In this document: positions 28,153-37,664 of the stretch, one piece after another
How the letters are laid out: every line of letters begins with the position of its first letter
Numbering within the stretch: the first letter of the stretch is position 1
From: Acidobacteriota bacterium
Lineage (GTDB): Bacteria > Acidobacteriota > Holophagae > Acanthopleuribacterales > Acanthopleuribacteraceae
Direction: 5' to 3'
Assembly (NCBI GenBank): GCA_020439745.1
Contig: JAGQSC010000036.1
Location: 186,001 to 250,000, forward strand
DNA length: 64,000 nt
The notes under the pieces: model-generated
Database searches by the model: none
What the model was told of the DNA's origin: nothing
Seen by the model: only the letters and a program-made list of their open reading frames with translations
Translations under genes and position numbers: made by a program

Positions 28153-29208
28153 ATGGATCCCAATAGAGTGAATGTGCCCGCCATGGCGCCCCAGGCCTTG
28201 GAACGGGCATTGACGTTACCTGCCATTGTGTACAGCGATCCCTCATGGTTTGAATGGGAGTTGGGACACGTTTTGGGCAGGCATTGGCAGTTGGCTGGCC
28301 ATATGGGTCAGCTTCCTAGACCGCAATCCTTCGCATCGGTTCAAGTGAATCGCAAATCGGTGCTGTTGACGCGTGACGGCCATGACCAAGTACGCGCCTT
28401 CCACAATGTGTGTCGTCACCGAGGTGGGCCCCTTGTTCTTGAGCATGGCTGTGGCAAGACGCTTCAGTGTAAGTACCACGGTTGGACCTATGACTTGACC
28501 GGTCAGTGCAAAAAAGCCGGTGAGATGCGCGAGGCCGAGGATTTTGATCCTTCCCAGATGAAGCTTTTTGAATTGCCCTGCGCGGTGTGGCACGAACTGA
28601 TTTTTGTGGCGTCATCGACGCCACCTCCCTTTGAAGAATGGCTCGGTGGGATGGCTGATCTCTTGAAACCCAATCCGCTGCCCATGCCTTATGTCCGCAC
28701 GGTCAGCTACGAGGTGGCCTGTAATTGGAAGGTGTACGTGGAGAATTACTTGGAGGGATACCATCTACCGTTTGTACATCCGGGACTGAACCAGTTGCTT
28801 TCCTACAACCAATACAAAACCCAACTGTTTCGCTGGTACTCTCATCAGTCTAGTCCCATCCAATCCGATCTGTATGGGGACGGTCAGGCTCATTACATTT
28901 TCATGTACCCCAACATGATGCTCAACATCTTGCCCAACCGCCTGCAATCCAATTTGGTGATTCCGCTGTCGCCCACTACATGTCGTGTGGTGTTTGATTA
29001 CTACACGCACCAAACTTCTGTCCTGGATCGCGATATCGCCTTCAGTGACGAGGTACAAGGTGAGGATATCCACATCTGCGAGCGGGTTCAGCAGGGCCTT
29101 ATGTCCGGTGCCTACCAGGCGGGTCGCATCAGTCCCAGCCAGGAAAAAGGTGTTTGGCACTTTCAAGAGTTGATTCGAGCTGCCTGGGATGCCCATGTCA
29201 CTTCGTAA
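28153..29208 (+). CDS. Rieske non-heme iron oxygenase, alpha subunit type
   Basis: The protein has 351 residues. The Rieske cluster ligands are C87-x-H89 and C106-x2-H109 (CRHRG and CKYHGW). The mononuclear iron site is H204 and H209 in NYLEGYHLPFVHPGL, with a late Asp probably in the GEDIHICERVQ region. The overall length and order resemble choline/carnitine/stachydrine monooxygenase-like enzymes that demethylate or hydroxylate quaternary amines. A reductase is not encoded next to it. The 3' end overlaps an amino-acid permease gene by 20 bases, so the substrate is probably imported by it. Confidence 0.92.
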   Translation: MDPNRVNVPAMAPQALERALTLPAIVYSDPSWFEWELGHVLGRHWQLAGHMGQLPRPQSFASVQVNRKSVLLTRDGHDQVRAFHNVCRHRGGPLVLEHGCGKTLQCKYHGWTYDLTGQCKKAGEMREAEDFDPSQMKLFELPCAVWHELIFVASSTPPPFEEWLGGMADLLKPNPLPMPYVRTVSYEVACNWKVYVENYLEGYHLPFVHPGLNQLLSYNQYKTQLFRWYSHQSSPIQSDLYGDGQAHYIFMYPNMMLNILPNRLQSNLVIPLSPTTCRVVFDYYTHQTSVLDRDIAFSDEVQGEDIHICERVQQGLMSGAYQAGRISPSQEKGVWHFQELIRAAWDAHVTS

Positions 29209-30583
29209 GACGCTCAAGCTTCGAGATTTGGTGTACTTGAATATTGCCAGTGTGGTGGGTTTGTCCAGCCTTGCCCAGGTGGCCCAGTTCGGGTACGGGA
29301 GCTTGCTGCTGTTTGCGGTGGCGGCAGTTACGTTTTTGGTGCCCTGTGGTGTCATGGTGGCGGAACTCAATGCACGTATGCCCGAGGAGGGCGGTTTTTA
29401 TCATTGGACCAAGGCTGTGTTGGGTGATGGGCACGCTTACGTGTCGGCCTGGTCCTATTGGTTGAGTAACATTGTGTGGTTACCGTCGGTGCTGTTCCTG
29501 ATCTCGATCTCGTCGCTTTACGTGGTGGGTGAATCGTCGTTGGGCTTGGCTGACCATGTTTGGTTCAATGCCCCGGTGGGTTTGGCCGTATTGTGGCTGG
29601 TGACCATCCTTAACATGGTGGGGTTACAAAGAGCCAAATGGGTGGTGAACCTGGGTGCCATGGGTACCTGGCTGGCGGTTACGTTCCTTGTGATCGTGGG
29701 TGGTTATTACGCTTGGCACCATGGCAGCGCTCATGTCTTTGAGATGGGCAAGCTCCTACCAGACTTGAGTGACTTATCTATCCTGCCCTTTTTTGCCATC
29801 GTGGCATTTGGGTTTGGTGGATTGGAAGCGGCTCCGGTCATGGCTGGTGAGATTGAACGTCCTGAGCGTGACGTACCACGCGCGATCTGGATCGCGTCGT
29901 TGGCCGTGACCGCGCTGTATATGCTTGGCACCTTGATGTTGATTTTGGTCGTACCCGAGCGGGAAGTGGGCGTGATTGAAGGTGTAGCGCAGGCATTTTA
30001 TGAAGTGGGGGGCGGCCTCAACCTACCTTGGATCCGCGTGTTGGGTGCCAGCCTGGTCGCTTTGGGTACGCTGGGTTTATTTGGCGCCTGGATGACTTGC
30101 ACGGCGCGATTGCCTTTCGTGATGGGGTTGGCGCGCTATCTGCCGTCTGTGTTAGCACGCGTGCACCCCAAATGGGGTTCCCCGCATGTGGCGCTGTTGC
30201 TGCAAGCGGTGGTGCTGTCGCTTCTGCTTTTTGCGTCATTGGCAGGCGCCACGGTGAAGGAAGCTTTTTTGGTGTTGGTGGACATGTCGGTGATCTTGTA
30301 TTTCATCCCATTCATGTACCTGTTCGCCATTTTGCCCATGCATGTACTCAGGGACCCGGAAGGTGGCCTGTTTTTTCGCCGACGGCCCTGGCTTGTGTGG
30401 CCAGTTTCGGTCTCTGGTTTTTCAATAACCTTGTTCAGCGTGGTGATTTCTTGTGTCCCCAGTGGCGAGGTGGAAAACAAGGGTCTATTTGTGCTGAAAG
30501 TTGTGGGTGGTGCTGGCTTCTTGATCCTAGCTGGTTTGGTGGTTTACTGGATCCGTAAGGCTCAATTCGCCCGCGGCAAATAG
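29189..30583 (+). CDS. APC-superfamily amino-acid permease
   Basis: The 464-residue protein has about twelve hydrophobic segments. The start (LKLRDLVYLNIASVVGLSSLAQVAQFG) and the segment VPCGVMVAELNARMPEEGGFYHWTKAVLG are typical of the APC family, with the unwound TM1 glycine motif modified to VVGLSS. FFAIVAFGFGGLEAAPVMAGEIERPERDVPRAIW is the TM6 region. It should import an amino acid or amine, probably the Rieske enzyme's substrate. A second ATG two codons downstream (29195) may be the actual start. Confidence 0.92.
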   Translation: MPMSLRKTLKLRDLVYLNIASVVGLSSLAQVAQFGYGSLLLFAVAAVTFLVPCGVMVAELNARMPEEGGFYHWTKAVLGDGHAYVSAWSYWLSNIVWLPSVLFLISISSLYVVGESSLGLADHVWFNAPVGLAVLWLVTILNMVGLQRAKWVVNLGAMGTWLAVTFLVIVGGYYAWHHGSAHVFEMGKLLPDLSDLSILPFFAIVAFGFGGLEAAPVMAGEIERPERDVPRAIWIASLAVTALYMLGTLMLILVVPEREVGVIEGVAQAFYEVGGGLNLPWIRVLGASLVALGTLGLFGAWMTCTARLPFVMGLARYLPSVLARVHPKWGSPHVALLLQAVVLSLLLFASLAGATVKEAFLVLVDMSVILYFIPFMYLFAILPMHVLRDPEGGLFFRRRPWLVWPVSVSGFSITLFSVVISCVPSGEVENKGLFVLKVVGGAGFLILAGLVVYWIRKAQFARGK

Positions 30584-30605
30584 TATCTTCGAATCACAGA
30601 ACATC

Positions 30606-31328
30606 TCATAAGATAATGGCGACAACCACCACGACAGCGATCAATGTAATGCTTGCAAAATAGGCGGCCAGGGCCAGGATACTTTTGATGACCGTGGCAA
30701 ACATGGATTGCTGGAAGAATTTTCGGAAGGCCCATACGTAGAAAATGGCCTGGAGTGCTGAGCGTGCCGCGACGTAACCCGATATGTGGGTTCTGAATAT
30801 GAGTACAAGCACCATGTTCAATAGAAATAGATGGCCCATCACGTATAGGACGCATGCCATTACTTCTGCGTAAGTGTGACCACTGCGTCGGAAAAAGATC
30901 CAGACACATGCTGCGAAGAATGGTAATGCAGCTGCAATAAGCAGGTTTTGATAGCTCGAAAGAAATCGCACCATCTCGGTTTGAATGGCCTGGTGTCCCA
31001 AAGAATCGGTCCACTCTTGGCTGATTGATTCTACGCCGAGTCCTATGCTTCTCTGCAGTAGGATCAGGAGCGCAAGATTCACCAGGAAATAGCGAAATGG
31101 AGGCACATAGGAAACCCGCTGTCCAGTGATATAGCTCAAACTCGTGCCGCCCGGATTCAGGGTAAGCTGTTTGACGGTGCGAAACACCTGAGAATCGAAA
31201 TTGAACCAGTGCGCAAAGGCGTCTGATAAGAGCTGTGGGGTCGTCAGGCGACCTACGTTTCCGGATTGGCCACAGTTGGCGCAGTATTTGCCCGTTAAGG
31301 GTTGATTGCAGTTGAGACAAGCTCCCAT
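30606..31328 (-). CDS. DUF3667 zinc-ribbon membrane protein (short paralogue)
   Basis: The protein has 240 residues. An N-terminal zinc ribbon (CLNCNQPLTGKYCANCGQ) is followed by the DUF3667 box FNFDSQVFRTVKQLTLNPGGTSLSYITGQRVSYVPPFRYFLVNL and several hydrophobic segments. A longer relative lies at 61667-62698, with the same ribbon and box but an extended charged insert. The function of the family is unknown. It faces the ceramidase-like gene head to head across 29 bases. Confidence 0.9.
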   Translation of the reverse strand: MGACLNCNQPLTGKYCANCGQSGNVGRLTTPQLLSDAFAHWFNFDSQVFRTVKQLTLNPGGTSLSYITGQRVSYVPPFRYFLVNLALLILLQRSIGLGVESISQEWTDSLGHQAIQTEMVRFLSSYQNLLIAAALPFFAACVWIFFRRSGHTYAEVMACVLYVMGHLFLLNMVLVLIFRTHISGYVAARSALQAIFYVWAFRKFFQQSMFATVIKSILALAAYFASITLIAVVVVVAIIL

Positions 31329-31357
31329 GCGTGGGAAGTTAACACAGGAGAGGCATT

Positions 31358-32071
31358 TTGGCTCGTTGGAAAATCGTTTCGCTGGTCATGCTGGCTATCG
31401 GCCTGTCGACCTGGATCTTTACGTTGGAGCCAATAGCCCAGGACGCCAGCTATCATTTTTTTGCCGATCAGCGAATCTGGCTGGGTGTGCCCAATGCCTG
31501 GAATGTCATCAGCAACCTTCCTTTTGTGTTCATTGGTTGTCTTGGTCTGAGACACCGTGTGAACACAGGCTCGTTTGTATTCTCTATGGCAGTGGTCTTG
31601 GTAGGACTGGGTTCATCCTATTATCATTGGGATCCGACGACAGATCGCCTGGTATGGGATCGTTTACCGATGACGATTGCCTTCATGGCTTTATTTGCCA
31701 TGATCCTAACTGACCGGTTGCAGGTCAAGATTTTTTGGCTCTGGCCTTTGGTTATCGCTGGATTGGCCTCGGTGACTTATTGGTGGTGGACAGAACAGCT
31801 TGGGCGCGGTGATCTGCGGCCTTATGTTGTGGTTCAGTATGTGCCCTTGGTGTTGATGCCTTTTCTCTTGATGATGAAAGGTAATTTGAAGACCCGCTGG
31901 CTGTGGGGGTCGTTCCTGGGATATGCCCTGGCTAAATATGCCGAATGGTATGATCTTGCGATTTTCGAGCTGGTTGGGGTTTCAGGGCACACCCTCAAAC
32001 ATTTAGTCTCGGCTATGGCAGTAGCGTTCGTGGCGCGTACATTCAAGGAATCGAGGCGGGCGATCGGTTAG
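31358..32071 (+). CDS. Ceramidase/CREST-superfamily membrane protein
   Basis: The 237-residue protein has seven hydrophobic segments. Conserved polar residues follow the CREST hydrolase pattern: SYHFFADQRIWLGVPNAWNVISNLPF, then GSSYYHWDPTTDRLVWDRLP, and C-terminal AKYAEWYDLAIF..SGHTLKHLVSAM. These supply the Ser, Asp and three His residues expected for a zinc-dependent amide hydrolase such as alkaline ceramidase. The substrate could be a ceramide or another N-acyl lipid. It converges on radC with a four-base tail overlap. Confidence 0.85.
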   Translation: MARWKIVSLVMLAIGLSTWIFTLEPIAQDASYHFFADQRIWLGVPNAWNVISNLPFVFIGCLGLRHRVNTGSFVFSMAVVLVGLGSSYYHWDPTTDRLVWDRLPMTIAFMALFAMILTDRLQVKIFWLWPLVIAGLASVTYWWWTEQLGRGDLRPYVVVQYVPLVLMPFLLMMKGNLKTRWLWGSFLGYALAKYAEWYDLAIFELVGVSGHTLKHLVSAMAVAFVARTFKESRRAIG

Positions 32072-32757
32072 CGCCATAGGTGACCGTGGGTTTGGCGTAG
32101 ACTCACGCTACCTTCGCGGCCAATAATCAGGTGGTCGTGGAATAGAATATCCACTGTCGCTAACGTTTCCATCAGTTGTTGGGTCAATGCCAGATCGGCG
32201 GCACTGGGTTCGGGATTTCCGCTGGGGTGGTTGTGTGCGCAGATGATGGCTCGTGCATTGTGGGCGAGGCCCAGTTTGGCAATTTCTCGTGGAAAGACGG
32301 CGCTGCGATCTATGGTTCCGCGAAAGACTCGCTCACTTCTAATCAGTCGATTTTTTGCGTCGACCATCAGCACCATGAATATTTCTGATTCGTCTTCCGC
32401 GATCTCGTGAGTTAAGAAACGGGTGACCAGATCCGGGTGATTCATAAGGTCGCGTTGTTGCAAGGCGGCTTCGCTCATGCTTTGCACCAATTCGCCCAGC
32501 ATTCTTAGAAAATGAGCAGACTTCAACCCTATGCCGGGTGTTTCGGCCAGAGCGTGAGGTGAGGCGTGAAAGACGGCTGTTAATGTGCCGAAACGCTGCA
32601 GGAGGTCTTTGGCGGTTTGCTTGGTGTCCCTACGAGGGATGACCAAGGTCAGCAGGAACTCAAGTTTTTCGTAGGGCTGCAGGAAGGCTTTGCGGAAGCC
32701 CAATTCCTGCATGCGAGTCCATAACCGCTGGCGGTGTTGCGCGTGACTCGCTGTCAG
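32068..32757 (-). CDS. radC: RadC-family JAB1/MPN (JAMM) protein, probable CTG start
   Basis: The HhH region (FGTLTAVFHASPHALAETPGIGLKSAHFLRMLGEL) precedes a JAMM domain with the metal-binding AHNHPSGNPEPSAADLALT. The first ATG is at 32712, yet the fifteen codons before it encode LTASHAQHRQRLWTR, matching the HRQRL..R opening of RadC proteins. No ATG, GTG or TTG exists there. CTG 32757, seven bases after GGAG, overlaps the upstream stop as CTGA and is my preferred start (229 residues). RadC's cellular role is unsettled. Confidence 0.85.
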   Translation of the reverse strand: MTASHAQHRQRLWTRMQELGFRKAFLQPYEKLEFLLTLVIPRRDTKQTAKDLLQRFGTLTAVFHASPHALAETPGIGLKSAHFLRMLGELVQSMSEAALQQRDLMNHPDLVTRFLTHEIAEDESEIFMVLMVDAKNRLIRSERVFRGTIDRSAVFPREIAKLGLAHNARAIICAHNHPSGNPEPSAADLALTQQLMETLATVDILFHDHLIIGREGSVSLRQTHGHLWR

Positions 32758-35700
32758 GGCAATACTCCGCTTGCCTGGTAAATGCGTGCATAGACTTCTT
32801 GCATGAATTGGTCTGCAATGCCCGCGTCGTGAATGATCAACAGGTTCTCATCGTTCACGTCGTTGCCGTTGCCGGACCAGTTGGTCGAACCCACGATGAC
32901 AATCGGATTACTCATGGTGTGGCCGTCGATCACGGCATATTTGTGATGAAGGAATGCATCTTCATTGTCACGATAGACCGGTGCGGGATTGGCCCAGCGC
33001 GTGTTAGGGTTCCCACCCGAGGAGGTCGATCCGGTTCGTCCGGTCATGTCGATGGAAGCGGACCACCACTGGTTCCAAAATGTACTGTCAAAGACTCCTG
33101 AGACTTGGAAACCGGTCAAGGTACCCATCAAATCCAATACGGAACCTTCCCATTTCAATTTCAGGGTGTCCACGATGGTCTGATCAGACCATGTGAACAT
33201 GCAGAAATGTGTGCTGAATTGGGCTTCGTTGATGATGGTTTGGTTGACCTTGTCCAGGGCATCATCGCCAGGCGAGAAATAGACTTCCACGAGACGTCCA
33301 CCCACCATGGCGGAATGGGCGGTATTGTCCGATTTTCTGCTGTGGAAGTTGGAAACCATGCCGTTGGGTGTGGTGGTCGCAGAACCCCACATCTCTTCAA
33401 ACTCGGTGCGGTAGATGAGCGCCAGGTCGGTTGAATTGAGTTCAATGGCGCTGTTGGAGTTGCCACCTAGTAGGCCCTGATCGCGGTTCTCGGTGGAGCC
33501 AAATACGCCATTGATCGTGTAGTTGAAGCTACCGGACCAAACCCAGGTCCCATCGATAATGGCGAACTTGTTGTGCATCTGGTTGCCGGGTGAGTAGAAA
33601 TCGGTGCCGTTGGCCTTTAGTTCGCCGTAGCAAAGTGTGTAACCAGTTTTGCTTCCGCTTCCTATGTTCAGAGATTCGAAGGGGAAGTCAGACGGGATGG
33701 GTGGTAGACCCCATTCGGCTCTGAGTCCGGGGTCAGTGGTCGCGAACAGAGGTGCATCTCCAAAGGCGTGAACATCGTCTGATGTACCGACCATGCCGTC
33801 GTTACCGCGAATGAGCCGCTCTAAGTGGATTCGGAACAGATCGTAGAGGTAGCTTTCGCCATCGTCATCATCTTTGGCATCCGCAATCAAGCGAACATCT
33901 ATGCCACTGGCTGCGGCGTCGATCAGCGCCTGCACGACGCCGGGAAGATTGATCTCGTAAGTGGCCACATCAATACTTGTCGTCGCATTGGTGATGCGGT
34001 TGATCATCCGTGCTTCCAGGTCCACGTTGTGGTTGGCCATCACGCTGTCTGCATATCCGGTCATGGCTGATTTGTTGAAATAGACATTGATCGCGCCATT
34101 ACCAATTTCGATGGTATTCAACTGTTCCGGCGCGCCTTCGTCGGTGAGTCCGTCATGATCGTTGTCGATGAAATCGTAAAGGGACCCCGTCGAATCCGCC
34201 GATTCAGCGCCCGGGTCGGCCGTGAGCCATGCGTTGTCGATGCTTGCCCAAGCCAAATCGTAGTCCGCCTTGGCCGCAACAGCGAGCACGGTGTTTTCGA
34301 TGAACAGTGTATTCTCGTCGCTTGAGAAATTTCCTGATCCGGTCCAGTTTTGTGAGCCAATGATCACCAGCCGCTGATCGGCAATCAGTGATTTGTGGTG
34401 TTCCTTGCCACCCCAATCCTCAACCTTTACCTGAATGCCGGCGTCCCTCATCACTTGATGTTGAGAGAAGCTATTTTCAGCCGATGACGCATCTGTAAGT
34501 ATGCGTACGGTCACGCCGCGGTTGTGCGCGTCGAGGATTGCTTGTGCGATATCGCCATCGGTAAAAAAGAAGATCCGGCAATCCAGTGTGTTGGTTGCCT
34601 GATTAATCGCGCGAACGATGGCGTGCGTTTCGGCATCGTCTGTGGGTGCAAAGTAACATTCCATGACGGTCCCATCGGCCAATCGAGGGAAATGGTGGGT
34701 GGTGTTGTCGGTTTTGGTCGTGTGGAACGAACCGCCATACATCTCGTTGAATTCAGTTGTATAGGTGCTGGCCAGTTCTGGATGATCAATGAGAATGGAC
34801 CAGTTACTGTTGTATTCCAGATAAATGCCCGTGTCAGCCCAATTCCCCGAGCCTGTCCAGACCCGTGTCCCATCAATGACTGCGAACTTGTTGTGCATGA
34901 TACGATCGTCCAGATCCGCAATGGTTTGACCCATGGGAATGGTATTCACCAACAATTCTGAGTCACGCCACGAATAGAATCCGTCATCGTAGGTATCAAT
35001 GACCGCCCTCACGTTAACGCCGCGTCCCACGGCGTCAGAAATGGCGTCCCGTATTTCGGAGCCACCGGTCATGCCGTACACAGCCAGATCTAGGGACGTG
35101 GTAGATGCATCAATCGCATCGATTAGGGCTTGTGCTGTAGCACTGGGACCCACAGCGCCCGGTAGCACCACAGGGATGTGGTTGGAAAAGTAGACGTCGT
35201 ACCATGTCTCGTCGTATGTGGCCATGCTACTGCTTGCGCAAGGAGAACCCAACCCGGGGCCATAGCTGTGAATAGAAGTCTGCCACGCGCGAACATCTGT
35301 TCCGGGAAGTGCATCCGATACGCGGTCCTGGCTCGCAAAACCTGGAATTTGGCCGGCATGCCAAAGATCAAGGATGTCGATCAGGTTACCCATGTTGTCG
35401 CGTAACTCGAGGACTTCGCCCAAGTCATTGAGTTCACCTGAGTACAAGAGATCGGCCGGTACGCCAGGCACGGATCCATCATCATCTCTTTCGAGGAGAA
35501 ACCAGCCGAATGCGGGAATGCTGCCTGACAATGCAATGCTCGGTGTACCGTCCAGGGCGTTCAGGGTCCAGCCCGTCAATGAAATGGGGCTTGAGCTGGG
35601 ATTGTGGAGTTCAATCCATTCGTCATCTGCAGTCGAAGATGTGCCCATCCAGGCAATCTCGCTGATGGTGGGGCCGACATTTTGTACGTTGATTGAAGCG

Positions 35701-36137
35701 GTTGCTGTGTCGATGATGTTGGCACCTGATGAACCAATCAGCTCCATCTGTATGGTCACCGAGCCGGGCTGATTGGGGGTGTAGGCATAAAACCATTCGG
35801 TCCCATCCAAGTAAGGGGCGGTGCTTCCCAATATGACGGTTCCATCCGAGGGCACCATGTTGAGGATGTTGGACGGGCACGTACCGCCATAAGTTCTGAT
35901 GCTAAAAAGGCGGGAGGTATCTTCGCGCACCTGACTCATCCATGGACTACCATCCCAAAGATCCACAATGTAACCATTGGTCACCATTTCCCAGCGGGTC
36001 ACTTCATCCTGGGTTGAGATGAGGTCTAGAATCGTTATGCTGGTGGGCCAAGTGACGAATTGACTGCGATGATCGGCAAGGGTTGTGCAATCACCCCCAT
36101 GTACGAGCAGCGATAGCAGAACGAATGCAGGTGTCAT
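32754..36137 (-). CDS. Giant secreted lamin-tail / phospholipase D-like protein with four HKD motifs
   Basis: The protein has 1127 residues with a short signal peptide (MTPAFVLLSLLVHGGDC). A lamin-tail-like beta domain occupies about 155-265. Four HxKxxxxD motifs follow: H415/K417/D422, H580/K582/D587, H855/K857/D862 and H1064/K1066/D1071, each with the downstream (G)SxNW/Y box. Two HKDs make one phospholipase D-type active site, so the chain should hold two complete catalytic cores. A calcium-loop-like DNDHDGLTDEG lies between them at about 658-668. An exported phosphodiesterase acting on lipid or nucleic acid is inferred. Confidence 0.9.
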   Translation of the reverse strand: MTPAFVLLSLLVHGGDCTTLADHRSQFVTWPTSITILDLISTQDEVTRWEMVTNGYIVDLWDGSPWMSQVREDTSRLFSIRTYGGTCPSNILNMVPSDGTVILGSTAPYLDGTEWFYAYTPNQPGSVTIQMELIGSSGANIIDTATASINVQNVGPTISEIAWMGTSSTADDEWIELHNPSSSPISLTGWTLNALDGTPSIALSGSIPAFGWFLLERDDDGSVPGVPADLLYSGELNDLGEVLELRDNMGNLIDILDLWHAGQIPGFASQDRVSDALPGTDVRAWQTSIHSYGPGLGSPCASSSMATYDETWYDVYFSNHIPVVLPGAVGPSATAQALIDAIDASTTSLDLAVYGMTGGSEIRDAISDAVGRGVNVRAVIDTYDDGFYSWRDSELLVNTIPMGQTIADLDDRIMHNKFAVIDGTRVWTGSGNWADTGIYLEYNSNWSILIDHPELASTYTTEFNEMYGGSFHTTKTDNTTHHFPRLADGTVMECYFAPTDDAETHAIVRAINQATNTLDCRIFFFTDGDIAQAILDAHNRGVTVRILTDASSAENSFSQHQVMRDAGIQVKVEDWGGKEHHKSLIADQRLVIIGSQNWTGSGNFSSDENTLFIENTVLAVAAKADYDLAWASIDNAWLTADPGAESADSTGSLYDFIDNDHDGLTDEGAPEQLNTIEIGNGAINVYFNKSAMTGYADSVMANHNVDLEARMINRITNATTSIDVATYEINLPGVVQALIDAAASGIDVRLIADAKDDDDGESYLYDLFRIHLERLIRGNDGMVGTSDDVHAFGDAPLFATTDPGLRAEWGLPPIPSDFPFESLNIGSGSKTGYTLCYGELKANGTDFYSPGNQMHNKFAIIDGTWVWSGSFNYTINGVFGSTENRDQGLLGGNSNSAIELNSTDLALIYRTEFEEMWGSATTTPNGMVSNFHSRKSDNTAHSAMVGGRLVEVYFSPGDDALDKVNQTIINEAQFSTHFCMFTWSDQTIVDTLKLKWEGSVLDLMGTLTGFQVSGVFDSTFWNQWWSASIDMTGRTGSTSSGGNPNTRWANPAPVYRDNEDAFLHHKYAVIDGHTMSNPIVIVGSTNWSGNGNDVNDENLLIIHDAGIADQFMQEVYARIYQASGVLP

Positions 36138-36235
36138 GGTTTACTCTTAATAAGGACTTTGGGTCGCCGTTAAAAATCGAGATGTGTGGGCGAATCGTAC
36201 GAGGATTATAAACTGGATTAACCAGCTCAGATGTC

Positions 36236-37468
36236 TTATTTACGTGTGACGCTCCATCCCTCGTAGGTGGCGTTGAATCTGCGTTCGATTTGTTTGGTTA
36301 TTTTGGTGTAGCCAAAGACCATGCCCAAATTATCCAACCTTATTTGGCGATGGGCAGTGATCAGAAAGAAACCAATGCCTTCAGCGTCCTGACGCGACTC
36401 GATGTGTCCGACCGAAAAACCGGAGGACTCCAATGAGCTTGCTGCTTGCTTGAGTTGATCGGCTTCTCTGGACCAAATGTAGAAGACTGCATCTTGGGGT
36501 ACAGAAAAATCGACCTCGTTGTGACGTAATGCCGATAAAGTGCTCAGATCGTCAGACTCCCTGATGGCATCCTGGTGACGGTCGAATGCTGATTGAACCT
36601 CGTTTTGAGTGAGCACGAATTCGTTTTGATTGGATGTGGCAATCTTATTGGCAATCAGTCTGCTCACCGGGAAAAGCAGGTCAAAATGATTGGCACCGTT
36701 TACAGGAATGAAATGGATCATGGGATTGGTGCTCTTTGCCTGCATGGCCTGCAATTCCGATAAATTCCCACCCAGAACACCTTCCAGGATGTAGGTGGGT
36801 GTTTGGATGGTACTCAAGAAATGGATCGGAGCGCGAAGTTGGTTTTCCCGGTCGTTTTCCGTGTCGTGAAAGGCTACTTCGGAACCGTATAAAAGTGGAT
36901 CCGAAACCGGGCCAAAACAGAAAACCCCGCGAATCTGTGGCTGAGCTGCTGCGGCTAGAAGCGCCAAAGTAGCGCCTGTACTGTGGCCACCAAGATAGAC
37001 GCGGTCAGGATCGACATTCTTTCGTGTCTTGAGGTACGAAATGGCTGAAAGCACATCTTGAACCTCACCGTAAAACCCTTCTTGATGGCCTGGATTGCCC
37101 TTGTCGCCGCGAAACGCAGGGTACATGACGATGATATTGTTCAATCTGAAGATTTTGGCTGATTGATCGTTTTCCGTGGGCATAGGTTCCCAGGCGCCCG
37201 AATCCATACCACCGGGCGGGAATCCACCCGTCACCCAGACGATGGCGGGTTTGGGTGTGTCATCAGATACGGTTAGATAGGCAGACATCATCCCCAATTC
37301 CGTGGGGTAGGCCACAATTTCCAGGACCGACTCCGGCGGGGCCGTGAACCCTTGTTCGTCGCGTACCTGCCGTGTGAGCTGGGTCTTGAAACCCTTCCTT
37401 GCCGAATTCAAATTGTCTGAAGCTTGGATCAAAGGGAATAGAAGACAGATGATGAATGAAAATCGCAA
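36236..37468 (-). CDS. Exported alpha/beta hydrolase (prolyl oligopeptidase/esterase-like)
   Basis: I start at TTG 37468, which follows AGGA and begins a signal peptide (LRFSFIICLLFPLIQA). Earlier in-frame codons to 37588 lack this. The 410-residue product holds the oxyanion region PAIVWVTGGFPPGG, the nucleophile elbow LGGHSTGATLALL (Ser in G-H-S-T-G), and later GANHFDLLFPVS with the probable catalytic His. The C-terminal ~130 residues are an extra domain not found in simple hydrolases, with repeated short strands. Substrate unknown; a peptidase or esterase in the periplasm is likely. Confidence 0.85.
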   Translation of the reverse strand: MRFSFIICLLFPLIQASDNLNSARKGFKTQLTRQVRDEQGFTAPPESVLEIVAYPTELGMMSAYLTVSDDTPKPAIVWVTGGFPPGGMDSGAWEPMPTENDQSAKIFRLNNIIVMYPAFRGDKGNPGHQEGFYGEVQDVLSAISYLKTRKNVDPDRVYLGGHSTGATLALLAAAAQPQIRGVFCFGPVSDPLLYGSEVAFHDTENDRENQLRAPIHFLSTIQTPTYILEGVLGGNLSELQAMQAKSTNPMIHFIPVNGANHFDLLFPVSRLIANKIATSNQNEFVLTQNEVQSAFDRHQDAIRESDDLSTLSALRHNEVDFSVPQDAVFYIWSREADQLKQAASSLESSGFSVGHIESRQDAEGIGFFLITAHRQIRLDNLGMVFGYTKITKQIERRFNATYEGWSVTRK

Positions 37469-37664
37469 GATGTTTCCTAACTCGCCCGTAAGCGCCTTGT
37501 CTTTTTGTCCGGGCGAGTATAGCGAGCACTGGCTCATCTGAAAAGTGACTGGACACGACTCCCAGGTGGAAATTCTCTTGTAATCCATTTCCAGGTCTGC
37601 TGAAGTTCGCGCAGCACTACCACTTTGGGGTCATCTAAGTAAGTTGGGGATGAGGAGACGAATC

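Noticed and set aside
30562-31320. Minus-strand open frame of 252 codons
   Set aside because: It overlaps the DUF3667 gene in another frame; the latter has a zinc ribbon and family motifs, while this one has the composition of a shadow frame.
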